Shown one piece after another: positions 35,702 to 45,795 of a DNA stretch of 64,000 bases. The notes beneath the pieces were generated by a model. That model did no database searches and was not told the origin of the DNA. It was given only the letters and a program-made list of their open reading frames with translations. This stretch comes from Homarus americanus. Lineage: Eukaryota > Arthropoda > Malacostraca > Decapoda > Nephropidae. The position numbers and the translations under genes are program-made. Every line of letters starts with the position of its first letter. Position 1 is the first letter of the stretch. The DNA lies in the NCBI RefSeq assembly GCF_018991925.1, contig NW_024726235.1:5746458-5810457 (forward strand). The letters run 5' to 3'.

Positions 35702-36594
35702 TACATTGAAGATCGCTAAACTGAACAATTGCAGATCGTTAAATAACCAAGTGTGTTAGAAATTTTAAATTGCTAAACTGAATCATCGTTAAGTGAATGA
35801 TTGCTAAACAGTAGATACCTGTAGTTTAGAAGGAGCAATAATTTTATATTTTCACTTTAAGTAGTGGGCAAGGCATGAAGGATGTGGGAAATTGTGAGGT
35901 AAAATGATGTGAAAATCTGCTCATATGTCACAAAAATTATGCCTCTACATGCTTTATACGTGAAGAAATTAATTATTTACCGTAAAGACTCCTCCGAACA
36001 ATCTGCCTTTGTTGGCGTGTTGTCATCTGCACTGCTTGTTTACAACTGACCCGCTCGGTATGAGTGTACTCTCACGTCCACAAAAAATTTAAAATTACAC
36101 CATGGTGCTTCAGTAAAGTTTCTTTCATTGGTACCAGATAGCAAAATTAAGTACTTTTTATTTAATGTGGTGTGGGTCCAGGGCACTCGGCTAGGAAGTT
36201 AAGTAGGGTTAGGTAGGTTCCTTTGGTTGGTTAGGTCAGGTTCTATTAGGTTCTAGTAAATGTCACATTTCAAAATACACTGTACTTGTACTTAATATAA
36301 TGATAAGAACATCTGCAGAAAAAAGTGAATGAAATTGAACAACTTCTTCTGGTGGTAGCTGTTTCCTCATACATTACCAAAATTTATAATGATTACACTC
36401 TCTGAGGCAGCAAACTCCCCATTCTCATCCCATCCTGTATCCCACATTTTTTTACTGGTTGCTAAGTTCAAATTTGAACACACAGGTAGCTCAAACATTA
36501 AATAAAAATGTATACAGTAGTTAATGGGGTGAGCTACCTGCAGGGAGTATGGTATACAGTAACTATGGTATTGCTTGCCTAACAAAGTTTGTAA
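35702..36594. other. Remnant of a further element, then unremarkable sequence
   Basis: GATCGCTAAACTGAACAATT and GATTGCTAAACAG at 35,710-35,815 look like reiterated subterminal words ending ATACCTG before TA. A TTAGGTTAG-like patch lies near 36,205. No genes are recognised. Confidence 0.35.
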
Positions 36595-36799
36595 GGTGCT
36601 ACTATAATACAGTCTGCCGAGCTGGAGATGTGTCCACTGGAATATTTACACTGTAGCATCCATTAACCTCACCTAGGTTAGATTAAGTTAGGAAGATATA
36701 TTAGATTAAGTTAGGTTAGGTTAGATTAAAATACATTAGATAAAGTTAAGTTAGGTTAGACCAACTCCAGCTCTGTAAACCACGTATTATAGTAGCACC
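36595..36799. mobile_element. 205-bp MITE with internal TTAGG-like repeats, copy 1
   Basis: The ends GGTGCTACTATAATAC and GTATTATAGTAGCACC are perfect complements, followed inwards by GAGCTGGAG and CTCCAGCTC. The middle is built from GTTAGGTTAG and GATTAAGTTAGG words. A second copy is at 56,501-56,690. Confidence 0.88.
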
Positions 36800-36849
36800 A
36801 CTATCCTTTACTTTTTACTTTTACTTTTATCCTCTTCGCCACTGAGTGA

Positions 36850-37190
36850 TCAGCTCAATAGCCACTTGGGCGGTCGATTACCTCTCTGTTACTCATTGTT
36901 AGCAAGTACTGGGCTTGCACTGGTTCCTGAATGTATCTGAACCTGCTCCAGTGTTGGTCAAGTCTGGTCTTGAAAGAGACCACAACACTCTCTGGCAGAT
37001 TGTTCCAAGAGTTCACAATTCTCACTCCGAAAAAGTTTGCCCTCACAGTTTTCTGGACTTGTGGCATCTTCAACCATGAGGTGTGACCCCATGCGGGGTG
37101 AGCGTCCACCATCTCCAGAGATGGGCACTCGACTGAGTAGTGCCCTCTGAGATGTTTATACACTTTAATTAGGTCACCCCTTACTCATCT
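36850..37190 (-). pseudogene. LINE reverse-transcriptase C-terminal fragment
   Basis: The minus strand reads MYKHLRGHYSVECPSLEM, then VRANFFGVRIVNSWNNLPES and FKTRLDQHWSRFRY. The pattern R-FF-xRxVNxWNxLPxxVV...FKxxLDxxW is the usual C-terminus of many non-LTR retrotransposon proteins. It is 5' truncated. Confidence 0.75.
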
Positions 37191-37196
37191 GTAGCA

Positions 37197-37534
37197 CAGT
37201 ATCAACTCAACTTACGACATAATCGACTTACGACATAATCGACTTGCGACAACCCGGACATACAACAGCCATGGTCGTATAAAATGTTTTTCACATTACG
37301 TATTTTCGAGTCCCGACGTTAGTGATCGCGCCGTGTACTGACAAAATTTTCGTTAGTAATTCCCTTTAAAATGGCTGGCAAGCATAAAGGTGAGAGTTCT
37401 CGTGGTACTGAGAAGAAAAAGAGACACCCATATTAGAATTTCTATGTAGTATTTTCGCCTTTTCGACTTACGACCAATTCGACTTGCGACCTGGTCGTCG
37501 GGACGGAACCCTGTCGTAAGTCGAGGAGAGACTA
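37197..37534. mobile_element. 338-bp TIR element that retains a transposase start
   Basis: The left end is CAGTATCAACTCAACTTACG and the right end CGTAAGTCGAGGAGAGACTA. ATCGACTTACGAC-type words are repeated three times at the left end and twice at the right. It contains the short frame at 37,371-37,436. Confidence 0.72.
37371..37436 (+). pseudogene. 21-codon remnant of a Tigger-like transposase N-terminus
   Basis: From ATG it reads MAGKHKGESSRGTEKKKRHP and then Tyr and a stop. Short basic leaders of this kind precede the HTH domain in Tigger-type transposases. This is inference from context, because the HTH itself is deleted. Confidence 0.5.
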
Positions 37535-37536
37535 TA

Positions 37537-37754
37537 AGCTAGGCAAGGCTAGGTAGGGTGGCCACACCCAACCCCAAAAAGGAGGCCACTGTGTGTTTTT
37601 TTTTTAGTTTAACAAATTTATTGACAAAGCTTGTAGTACAGTTTGCCTATTCTGAGAATTCAGTCAGGTCTTGACACTGAGGGTGGTATCACTTCTCACT
37701 GCCACGCAGGACAGAGGTTCATACACAAAGAAATACATCATATTCATTAACAGC
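37537..37754. other. Flank with a duplicated segment
   Basis: The sequence at about 37,697-37,750 (CACTGCCACGCAGGACAGAG, then TTCATACACAAAGA) recurs at about 38,375-38,427 on the far side of the hairpin element. The insertion therefore sits inside a local direct duplication. Confidence 0.6.
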
Positions 37755-38321
37755 CAGTGGCGTAGCTAGAGTGTGTGCCGCCCGGGGCGGCCCTTGAGTT
37801 TGCCGCCCCCCCGTGCCCCCACAAAAAATACATATTGCACAGTGACTCACTCGTCTTGTCACGATGGAGACTTGTGCAGAACTGAAGTGAATTGCTTGTA
37901 ACTGGTGGATTGGTCGGCTGTACATGAACTGATATGACCCGAGACTGCATGGTTTTGCAGCTACTGGAGACGTTAATCCTTCCCTTTGTATCGGCGGCAA
38001 GTTAATCCTCGTCGTGTCTGACCTAACACCTGACCCACACCACATGAGCTCACTGGCGTACTTGTTTGAAGTTGTTTCCTTAATCCTCAACAGGTTACAG
38101 GTTGTGTGTGTGGCGGGGGGCCGCATAGCAAGGGTGTAGCTCATGACGTGGCCGTGATGATGTGGGTCAGGTGTTAGGTCAGACACGACAAGGATTAACT
38201 TGCCGCCGATACAAAGGGATGGATTAACGTCTCCAGTAGCTGCAGATATGGGTGATGAGCAGACCCAAAAGTGCCGCCCGGGGCGGACCGCCCCACCGCC
38301 CCCCCCCTAGCTACGCTAGTG
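37755..38321. mobile_element. 567-bp hAT-like (or P-like) hairpin element with 8-bp target duplication
   Basis: The ends are CAGTGGCGTAGCTAGAG and CCTAGCTACGCTAGTG. TTAACAGC flanks it at 37,747-37,754 and 38,322-38,329. Inside, arms at 37,957-38,040 and 38,161-38,245 are near complements (GGCGGCAAGTTAATCCTC against AGGATTAACTTGCCGCC). CCGCCCGGGGCGG is repeated next to both ends. No real gene is present. Confidence 0.88.
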
Positions 38322-38444
38322 TTAACAGCTATAAATGTATAGAGGTCAGATTCATATGGGTAATGTCACTGTTCACTGCCATGCAGGACAGAGGTTCGTA
38401 CACAAAGAGATGCATCATATTCATTGACAGTACATATACTAGGG

Positions 38445-38948
38445 TTGCCATACGTCCGTATTTTCCCGGACATGTCCTCCATTTACGTCTCGAAATCTTC
38501 ATCCGGAAGTAATTTTTAAAATTCTTCAAAAGTCCGGAATTTCAGCTTCCATCATTTTCTCCACGGAAAGAAATATGAAACTGTAATGACGAGAGAGACT
38601 GTGAGAAAGGGGAGGTGGAAACAATAGAGATCTTGTTCAGTTTTCGTCAGCAAATAAGTCACGTGTACGCCTGTACTGTGTTATCAACTTAGCTGCTAGC
38701 AGTGTTTGGGCTAGCCTGTTGTACCATGTACTGCTTTTCCTTGTTCTTCAGCGATCTTAGTCTTTGTTGTGGGTTTGTCGCTTGTTGCCACAGCTAGTGC
38801 TTGCGATTTGTTGTACTTTTCCAGAGCATAAAACGGTCACGGCTGCATCAAGGTTACATAGCGCCAAAGTGTGCCGGGGGGGGAATTAGGGGCAGGATGT
38901 CTTTGGGAACGTCCTCTTTTTTCAATGTTCAGATATGGCAACCCTAGT
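38445..38948. mobile_element. 'AGGGTTGCCATACGTCCG' element, complete-looking copy
   Basis: It starts TAGGGTTGCCATACGTCCGT and ends TTCAGATATGGCAACCCTA. Inverted and partial relatives lie at about 39,480-40,175 and 40,590-40,745. It has a non-coding interior with a purine-rich patch (GAGAGACTGTGAGAAAGGGG). Confidence 0.75.
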
Positions 38949-39095
38949 CTAGAGTCAATGCTCATATATCTTTCAACTGGGTGCACCTACACGTCACTTC
39001 AGTATAGAACGAGGATATCAAAACAAAGTTTGTCTCGCATAATACCTGCAACTTGTCAAGCCATGTATGAAGTACTCAAGGAAGATTACTTGCAG
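38948..39095 (+). pseudogene. PIF/Harbinger-type transposase fragment
   Basis: One frame reads LESMLIYLSTGCTYTSLQYR, then TRISKQSLSRIIPATCQAMY and EVLKEDYLQ before a gtgag donor-like word. The RL-x-FLATGxSYxSLxxxFRIS-x-STIS pattern is the N-terminal helix-turn-helix of Harbinger (HARBI1-like) proteins. Only this exon-sized piece remains. Confidence 0.68.
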
Positions 39096-39479
39096 GTGAG
39101 ATTTGTAACACATAAAAATTCATTGAATAATGTTAGAATTATGGTATGCATAGACAGGAAGCTATGGGACTAGAGTGAGGAGAGCGGCAGGAACGAAGAA
39201 CACACACGAATGTCCTCATTACATAATACATAAACAATCTCCCGTTTATTATCACGCCAATAATGTACATTGCATAAGCTTATTTGGTTATACACTGGAC
39301 ATCTGGACCGAGCTGGGAACATATACGTATCACATTTGCAGTACTTAAAGTCGTCGCTCATATCCGGCAGCAAACCACCAGGCAGGCTGACCATGATTTC
39401 GCTCGACGACGGGCATGGGCACTCCGCTGGTTTGCCTGCCAATTTTGCCCGATAACGGGCATTTAGCGCGTGCCCGCCG
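39096..39479. other. Unannotated stretch
   Basis: No clear feature. It may be the remainder of the Harbinger element. Confidence 0.35.
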
Positions 39480-40175
39480 GGCACTGCTCGATCTTGTGGA
39501 TGGGCCTTAACCTTGATGCAGCCGTGACCGTTTTATGCTCTGGAAAAGTACAACAAATCGCAAGCACTAGCTGTGGCAACAAGCGACAAACCCACAACAA
39601 AGACTAAGATCAAACACTGTCACTGCAGGTTAAAGACTGGCCAACCACCGGTCACCGTCACAGTTGTCAACACACGTAATTAATATAGCGAAAGTGGCTA
39701 GATTATGGTTGAAAATTGCTAAAATGCCTTAAATGCAGGACAAGAAAAACAAATGCTAGTGTAAAAAAACCATAAGAAAAAAATGGTATACTTTCAACAT
39801 TTCATTTATGGCTGTAATAGCACTAAATAAAAAAATATATATATAATAATGCGCGTGGCTGAAGAACAAGGAAAAGCAGTACATGGCACTACATGCTTGC
39901 CCAAAAACTGCTTGCAGGTAAGTTGACAACACCGTACAGCGTACACGTGACTTAACAGCTGACGAAAACTGGAGATCTCTACGGTTTCCACCTCCCCTCT
40001 CTCAGTCTCTCTCTCTCTCTCGTCATTACAGTTTCATGTTTTTTCCCGTGGAGAAAATGATGGAAGCTGGAATTCCGGACTTTTGAAGAATTTTAAAAAT
40101 TACTTCCGGATGAAGATTTCGAAACCTAAATGGAGGATATGTCAGGGAAAATACGGACGTATGGCAACCCTACTC
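39480..40175. mobile_element. Inverted partial copy of the 'GGGTTGCCATA' element
   Basis: It ends ACGTATGGCAACCCTA. The segment 39,505-39,600 (GATGCAGCCGTGACCGTTTT) is the complement of 38,740-38,850. With the first copy it forms a large interrupted inverted repeat. Confidence 0.72.
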
Positions 40176-40589
40176 TAGACGAGCCTCTGCAGATATACTC
40201 TCCTTCATATTGGTATCCTGTTTTTTTTTTATATATGGTTCCATTTACCCTAGAAGTTTGTCAAAGGTGTTGGGTCCATTCTCATGTAATTGGTGAAGTC
40301 TTGCTCATGTCCATCTTGCAGTTCACGTAAAATCGTGGCATGACTTCACAATACTTTTCTTCGACCTAACCACTCTTTGCACCATTCCCTTTTCTGCATT
40401 TGGTTCTTCTTTTTGCACATAGCAGCAATTATTATAGTACACAACGCTATGCTCTTCGCTTTAACTGTCCGGCGATTATTCAGCGACACACCATGGTGAT
40501 CGTACCGCACCCGCCACTGCCAACCACCTACTCGCTACCGACGCTAGACTATGACTGCCGCCAACCACCCCCGGGTGTACAACAACACA
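40176..40589. other. Unannotated stretch between repeat copies
   Basis: There is no recognised gene. A C-rich patch occurs near 40,505-40,580. Confidence 0.35.
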
Positions 40590-40745
40590 CAGGCGTTGCC
40601 CGGTAAACGGGCAAAGCCCGCCGGGCTCTGCTCGATCGTATGGACAGGGCTTTACATAGCGCCAAAGTGTGTGCCTGGCCGGGGGTGGGGGGAGGAGGTC
40701 TTCTGGAACGTCCTCCTTTTTGAATGTTCAGATATGGCAACCCTA
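40590..40745. mobile_element. Right-end fragment of the 'GGGTTGCCATA' element
   Basis: ACATAGCGCCAAAGTGTG and the ending TTCAGATATGGCAACCCTA match the right end of the copy at 38,445-38,948. Confidence 0.68.
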
Positions 40746-41423
40746 TGCTAATGACTATGTTTGGAAAATTATTGCCCATAGTTTCAAATATTTTAAAATA
40801 ATGCTACGTCAGCATGATGCATGCCATGATAAAACACCAGAAATCCAGAATGAAGTTATAATGACCAGCAAAATCCTTTACAAAGAAAAAAATGATAGTG
40901 TTATTTAGTCAATCGTTTCGTTATCGGAACAGTAGGAAAACGTGGTGACGAGATGAATAACGCCTCAGCCAGTCAGCCCTCCCTCAGTATACACAGTCAG
41001 CATCACCAAGGTTAGTCTATAAGTTTAGTACTGCATGCGTTACACTGACGCACTCTTTATTGTGAATCCTTCATGGCTAACTGTCAGCTAAGTCACATTT
41101 AACAAGGTTGATACCACTCGAATGGAGGCTGTATTTTACAATGACTCAAGCCATTTTGCCATTAAATCCCTGTCTGCTTGGAGCCAAGTGATATTCTGAG
41201 GCAGTGCCAGAGCCTGAGTGTGGAGCCTTGCCTGCCGCCGTCCGTCACTTACCATAGAAATAACACTTATTTCAATAACTGTTCGTCTGTGAACGACCTA
41301 GAATATTACATAGTTTTACCTTTCAATCATCTAATAAACATAACCATGCTCCTTTTCGGGAATGCCTTAAACATGTAAATATTCACATATGCTGATGGGG
41401 TTGTGTGTGTAGGAGGTTTGTAT
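40746..41423. other. Unannotated flank of the LTR element
   Basis: No repeats or genes are recognised. Confidence 0.35.
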
Positions 41424-41785
41424 TGTAGTGGAAATTTCCCCTACAACTACAACTGCCGTTTGTCGCTGACTTGCTGACCCCTTTTCGAATTCCCCAGCCA
41501 ACGCCTCATGGTCTAAGGTCAACTATCAAGCCACGCCGACCCCCGCTATATAAGACCTCACCTCGCCGTGACCTGCCCTTCTTCTACCTACAGCCACGCA
41601 GCAAGCAACACCTCCTCTGAGCACGCTCCCAACCAGCTCTCTCTACTCCACGCTAGTAACCACACTGAAACTTCTCAGCACCAAGCTGCACTGTACAGCC
41701 AATATAATATGTATACAGAGAATGCATTGTGAGTTTCCTTTCTCCAACCTATCCTTAGTGTGAACCAACATCTTGAAACCCCACA
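41424..41785 (+). repeat. 5' LTR
   Basis: It starts TGTAGTGGAAATTTCCCC and ends GAAACCCCACA. It contains a TATATAAG box at 41,547-41,554. Confidence 0.88.
41547..41554 (+). promoter_or_regulatory. TATA box of 5' LTR
   Basis: TATATAAG lies in the first third of the LTR, where the U3 promoter is expected. The same box is conserved at 42,958-42,965 in the 3' LTR. Confidence 0.6.
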
Positions 41786-41789
41786 AATG

Positions 41790-42639
41790 GTGACCCCCGG
41801 AGAATCGCACTCACACAGGATGGAGGAGAAACTGATCACTCTCCCAGTCTTCAATCACAACATTGAAGACTGGCTTATCCACACGGAGGCAGCTCTCATC
41901 GGCTCTACAGCTACAGTTCATACACCGCAGGTTAGACACCCTAGAGCAGCTCTGCTCCTCCAAGCATGCAGCTGCTCCTCTTCCTGCCCCAAGCACCACG
42001 TCCTACCGACCCCAACACACCCGTCCTGCCTCAGACGCCGCCCCCAGCCCCCAGCACAGTGTATCTACCCCCTGTTGGTACCATCAACGTTTTGGTGCTA
42101 ACGCTAGACGCTGTGAGGCTCCCTGCAACCACACGGCGAAGCGACATCGACGGAGACGGGTAGGCGCCATAACCTCCACCACTATCAAACAGCACATCAC
42201 ACGCCTTACTTCTGTCCTTGACCACTTCAATCCTGCTGCCCATCACGACCTACTACAAACACTACGTCAGGCGGTTTCTGCATTCAAGGTTACTGCTCCA
42301 CGCCAGCCTTCCAACCGCCCTGAACACATTCATCCCGCACCTCCTCCGCCAGTCTGCCCACCATTACCCTTTGCAGCACCACCTCGCCCACAACATTTCT
42401 GGGCACCCTCTTTTCTTCCTCAGGTACCCACTGCGCCTGTCTTGCACCCTGCTGCTGTCATGAACCCTCCTCCTGACGTGGCCCCTGCTTCTGACGCGGA
42501 CCCACACACCCCACTAGGCGCTACTGAGGACTGTGTACCTGCCGCGAGAGAAGCACCACATTCCTCGCCTCCACAACCCTCCTTCTCCCTCTGCTTCTCC
42601 CACAGATCTCGTGTCTCTAGACAAAGTTGTCTCCCGTAG
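41790..42639 (+). pseudogene. Gypsy gag remnant
   Basis: The 5' part reads MEEKLITLPVFNHNIEDWLI, like the 'LPxFxxxxPxxWF' start of arthropod Gypsy gag. In another frame WYHQRFGANARRCEAPCN matches the C-terminal gag motif that usually precedes the protease. The middle of gag and all of pol are missing, so the two gag ends are almost joined. A Pro-rich stretch follows. It cannot supply enzymes. Confidence 0.7.
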
Positions 42640-42795
42640 CGGCCGGCTCATCCACACCCTCGCCCGTTATGTCTCACATGTGGGATACAACCCTGCCGAC
42701 AACAAGTCTCCTGCACCGCCCGTTATACCTCACATGTGGGATACAACCCTGCAGACAACAAGTCTCCTGCACCGCCTGGAGGGAAGGGGGAGTAT

Positions 42796-43186
42796 TGTAG
42801 TGGGAATTTCCCCGACAACTTCAAACTACAACTGCCGTTTGTCGCTGACTAGCCAATGCCTTTTCGAATTCCCCAGCCAACGCCTCGTGGTCTAAGGTCG
42901 GCCACTAGCGCCGCCTAACAAAGCGGAGGTCAACTATCAAGCCACACCTACCCCCGCTATATAAGACCTCACCTCGCCGTGACCTGCCCTTCTTCTACCT
43001 ACAGCCACGCAGCAAGCAACATCTCCTCTGAGCACGCTCCCGAACCAGCTCTCTCTACTCCATGCTTGTAACCACACTGCCACTTCCCAGCACCAAGCTG
43101 CACTGTACATCCAATACAGAGAGCACATTGTGAGTTTCATTTCTCCAACCCATCCTGAGTGTGAACCAACATCTCGAAACCCCACA
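42796..43186 (+). repeat. 3' LTR
   Basis: It starts TGTAGTGGGAATTTCCCC and ends GAAACCCCACA. Apart from the extra segment near 42,895-42,930 it is a close copy of the 5' LTR, which indicates a fairly recent insertion. Confidence 0.88.
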
Positions 43187-43439
43187 GTATCAAAGATGTA
43201 TGGAGAATAACTCGAGATCATGTAAACGCTATTATAAATTTTAAAATGCTTACACAGAAAATTTGGCATATTTTAAATTATGAGAGAAACACATAATATT
43301 ATATACTGTATAAGTTTTCACAGCCACAATTGTTTTCATCATCCTTACTGCAATAACAACTGAGAAGCTGCGGGTATCGTTTGAAGTGTCCAGCGAGCAA
43401 AGGAAGAAACCTTTCCTTTGTTTTTTGTTTTTGTTTTGT

Positions 43440-43525
43440 TACGGGGAATAGCCCACCCGGGCACAGGTCATCGACCCCCAACGGGGCCTCGGGGGCGAAA
43501 TAATAAGAGTAAAAAGAAATTAAAA
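43440..43525 (+). repeat. SINE-like repeat, copy 3
   Basis: It reads ACGGGGAATAGCCCACCCGG, GCACAGGTCATCGACCCCC, ACGGGGCCTCGGGGGCG and then an A-rich tail with AATAATAAG. It is a relative of the copies at 9,308 and 12,725 in the other orientation. A T-rich stretch lies just before it. Confidence 0.6.
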
Positions 43526-43639
43526 ATAGAAAAGAAAAAGATTATATTAATTTACACCACGAAGATGCATGAATTTCCGTTTTACACCAGTCGTTCTTAC
43601 CAAGTTTACATAATATTCTTCGAGATTTCACTAAACATC

Positions 43640-44271
43640 TGTAGTGGACATCTCCCCTACAACTGCTATCCGCATTCCGATGCGCCGCCGTATCCTAGCA
43701 ACCAAAAGAGCGATGACAGCAGATGGTACGGTAACTTAGCAACGAAACTAGTGACTGGCGACTTTCTCGGGTTTTCCCAACATGACTCATAGAGGACTCG
43801 CGGCTGCTGGGTATATAAGCTCTGTCTCTCCATTGAGATTCATTCTGACCATCTTCTTGAACAAGCAACACCTCCTCCTCCGCCGCTGCCTGGTAGCCCT
43901 CGCTTCTCCTCGCCTGCCTGGCGGTCCTCGCTCCCGCCAGCGAGCATGGCGACCCACCAGCTGTCCTTCTCTGAGCTTTCTCATTCTGGTCTCTCTTCTT
44001 GAACAAGCAACACCTCCTCCAGCAAGCTCCACGCTGTCAGCATTCATTCAACCAGGAGGCCAGCAACAGGCAACATCTTCTCTAACGAAGCTCCTGCACA
44101 TCTACCTCCTTCAACACGCTACTCACCGAACGTCTCTACTGAGCAGCTCCTCACCACACGGCACCTCCAGCACCAGACTGTAAATCATATAACTTATATT
44201 ATACAAGAAAACCACCTTAGAGTTTCCATCCATCCTGAGTGCTAGACAACGTTATAACACGAATTCCTACA
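43640..44271 (+). mobile_element. Solo LTR of a second Gypsy-like family
   Basis: It starts TGTAGTGGACATCTCCCC and ends GAATTCCTACA. CATC flanks it at 43,636-43,639 and 44,272-44,275. It contains TATATAAG at 43,812-43,819 and internal near-repeats of GAACAAGCAACACCTCCTCC. Its first bases resemble the LTRs at 41,424, so the families are related. Confidence 0.85.
43812..43819 (+). promoter_or_regulatory. TATA box of solo LTR
   Basis: TATATAAG with GC-rich flanks lies about 170 bases into the LTR. Confidence 0.55.
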
Positions 44272-44814
44272 CATCAGTTAATTACATTGTTGGCAAATTA
44301 TTGAACAGTGAATCTAAGACACATTTAATGTAAAAGAAATGGCAAGGAAGTTTAACTATACACACCGATGCTCATTTTGTTTATTAATGTGTTTCCAACA
44401 GCTTGTAGGGTTGTGAGACTAACTTTAAAATGTCAAAATCTGCCGACGGTCACATCCGGCCCACATTAAATAGGAATCAGTGGGACATTAGTTGAATAAT
44501 AAATAAAACACTTAATCTGGCAGGGGTCTAGTTAAAATTTTTCCTGTAGCCTTTTTACCATTCATAAATGACTCACTGAGTAAACAACCACGGGCGTCTA
44601 ACGTAAGAGGTAAGCATGTCTCTCGTTGAACAATAATGTCCATAGAAGAGATGACTTGCGACAGTAGGTCATCGTAATGGGTTATAATAGATATATTGAC
44701 GAAGTGGGATTAAAAAAATAGACCCTTTCCTCTGATTTTTTTTGTATTTTTTCTTTCATTTTCTGCGTGAAGTTTTTATCTAGTGAGGGGAGTCGGGTTG
44801 CTTTTTGGTAACCT
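44272..44814. other. Unannotated stretch
   Basis: No repeats or genes are recognised. Confidence 0.35.
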
Positions 44815-44945
44815 GTACATAAGAACATATGAATGAAGGAAACTGCAGCGGGCCCTTTGGCCCATACTGGGCAGTCCCATTTACACCCAACCCCTATTTC
44901 TCATATATCCATCCAACCTATGTTTGAGGCTATCCAGCGTGTATG
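44815..44945 (-). mobile_element. CR1-like LINE 3' end fragment
   Basis: TAAGAACATATGAATGAAGG and the next 120 bp, including ACTGGGCAGTCCCATTTACA, match the left end of the LINE at 54,400-55,665. Confidence 0.75.
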
Positions 44946-44996
44946 ATGGTTATCAGCATATATTGGCATCACGCGCACCTACAGTGATTTACTTGC

Positions 44997-44997
<1 letters not shown>

Positions 44998-45082
<85 letters not shown>

Positions 45083-45085
45083 TAG
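44998..45085. repeat. (TA)n then (GT)n microsatellite
   Basis: A TA run is followed by a short GT run to about 45,100. No Tigger terminus adjoins it, unlike the arrays at 1,641 and 28,327. Confidence 0.93.
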
Positions 45086-45100
45086 TGTGTGTGTGTGTGT

Positions 45101-45729
45101 ACAATGGAAACGAGGACAAGATAAATCTCGATAAAGCTACACAGGAAAGGGAAACACTGGAGCACCTTAGCTTTCGTCTTTATTCAAGACATCTTTAGAG
45201 GCAACTGAATTTGCAGGGACTGAGAGGGTGACCTACATAACAATAGGTCAGTCAATAACATGGTTTCCACTAATCCACACATCACCACACGAAAGAGATT
45301 ATAAAAAATTAGCAACGTAACAAGTAGGGTCAAGTCAAATCAAGTCAAGTAAAAAACTTGAGACCCACTAATTTTAGAATTAGGGAAGGCTAAGCTAGTT
45401 TACGTTAAGAAAACTTCAATAATAAAATTGTCATTGGTTAAACATGGTCTAAAACGTTTTGGGCTAAAACATGAGGCGTCGAAACGTTCATTTTATAAAA
45501 CATCCAGCCATGAATGTGAGAGGCGAAAACGTCCTTGATAAAATGCGCAGGAGCAACATCCCATACTAAAAAGTACAGTACGGGACAAAATCATCCAAGA
45601 GTACAATACCCAGCTCAGAATATTCTGTACAGTACATGTACCGACACTTATCTATGGAAGAATAAAACATCTAATAAAATATCTTCAATAAAACGTGAGA
45701 AAGGGAAACGTAGGTTTGTCTGTCCAAAA
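45101..45729. other. Upstream region of candidate gene 2; possible Penelope-like UTR piece
   Basis: GCTTTCGTCTTTATTCAAGA, followed by CATCTTTAGAGGCAACTG, resembles the 'TTTCG...CAGACATCTTCAG' leader wording of Penelope-like elements. This is weak. The rest, including 45,600-45,729, may hold the promoter and 5' UTR of gene 2. Confidence 0.3.
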
Positions 45730-45795
45730 ATGGGTGAGTTATGGGACGTGATGGACGATGTCGTAGACGGGGTTCGTCTTTCTAGTCAGGCTGTG
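45730..45795 (+). CDS. Gene 2, candidate first coding exon
   Basis: The ATG has a purine at -3 and G at +4. It reads MGELWDVMDDVVDGVRLSSQ and ends GCTGTG before a perfect gtgagt donor, in phase 0. The frame is open upstream, so the start is a choice and not proven. Confidence 0.5.

Larger units (their letters stand above)
41424..43186 (+). mobile_element. Deleted Gypsy-type LTR retrotransposon with both LTRs
   Basis: Two LTRs (41,424-41,785 and 42,796-43,186) enclose about 1 kb. GTAT flanks the element at 41,420-41,423 and 43,187-43,190. A primer-binding-site-like TGGTGACCCCC follows the first LTR by two bases. A polypurine tract GGAGGGAAGGGGGAG precedes the second. pol is absent, so the element must have moved with help from a relative. 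The second LTR holds about 30 bp near 42,900 that the first lacks. Confidence 0.88.

Noticed and set aside
36660..36770. Interstitial telomere
   Set aside because: TTAGG words are imperfect and lie within a MITE with clear terminal repeats that recurs at 56,501.
37719..38186. 155-codon minus-strand frame
   Set aside because: It runs across a foldback transposon and its target duplication and is not a gene.
42031..42895. Several overlapping Pro/His-rich frames in the LTR element
   Set aside because: C-rich sequence lacks stops in several frames. Only the frames with gag motifs are retained.
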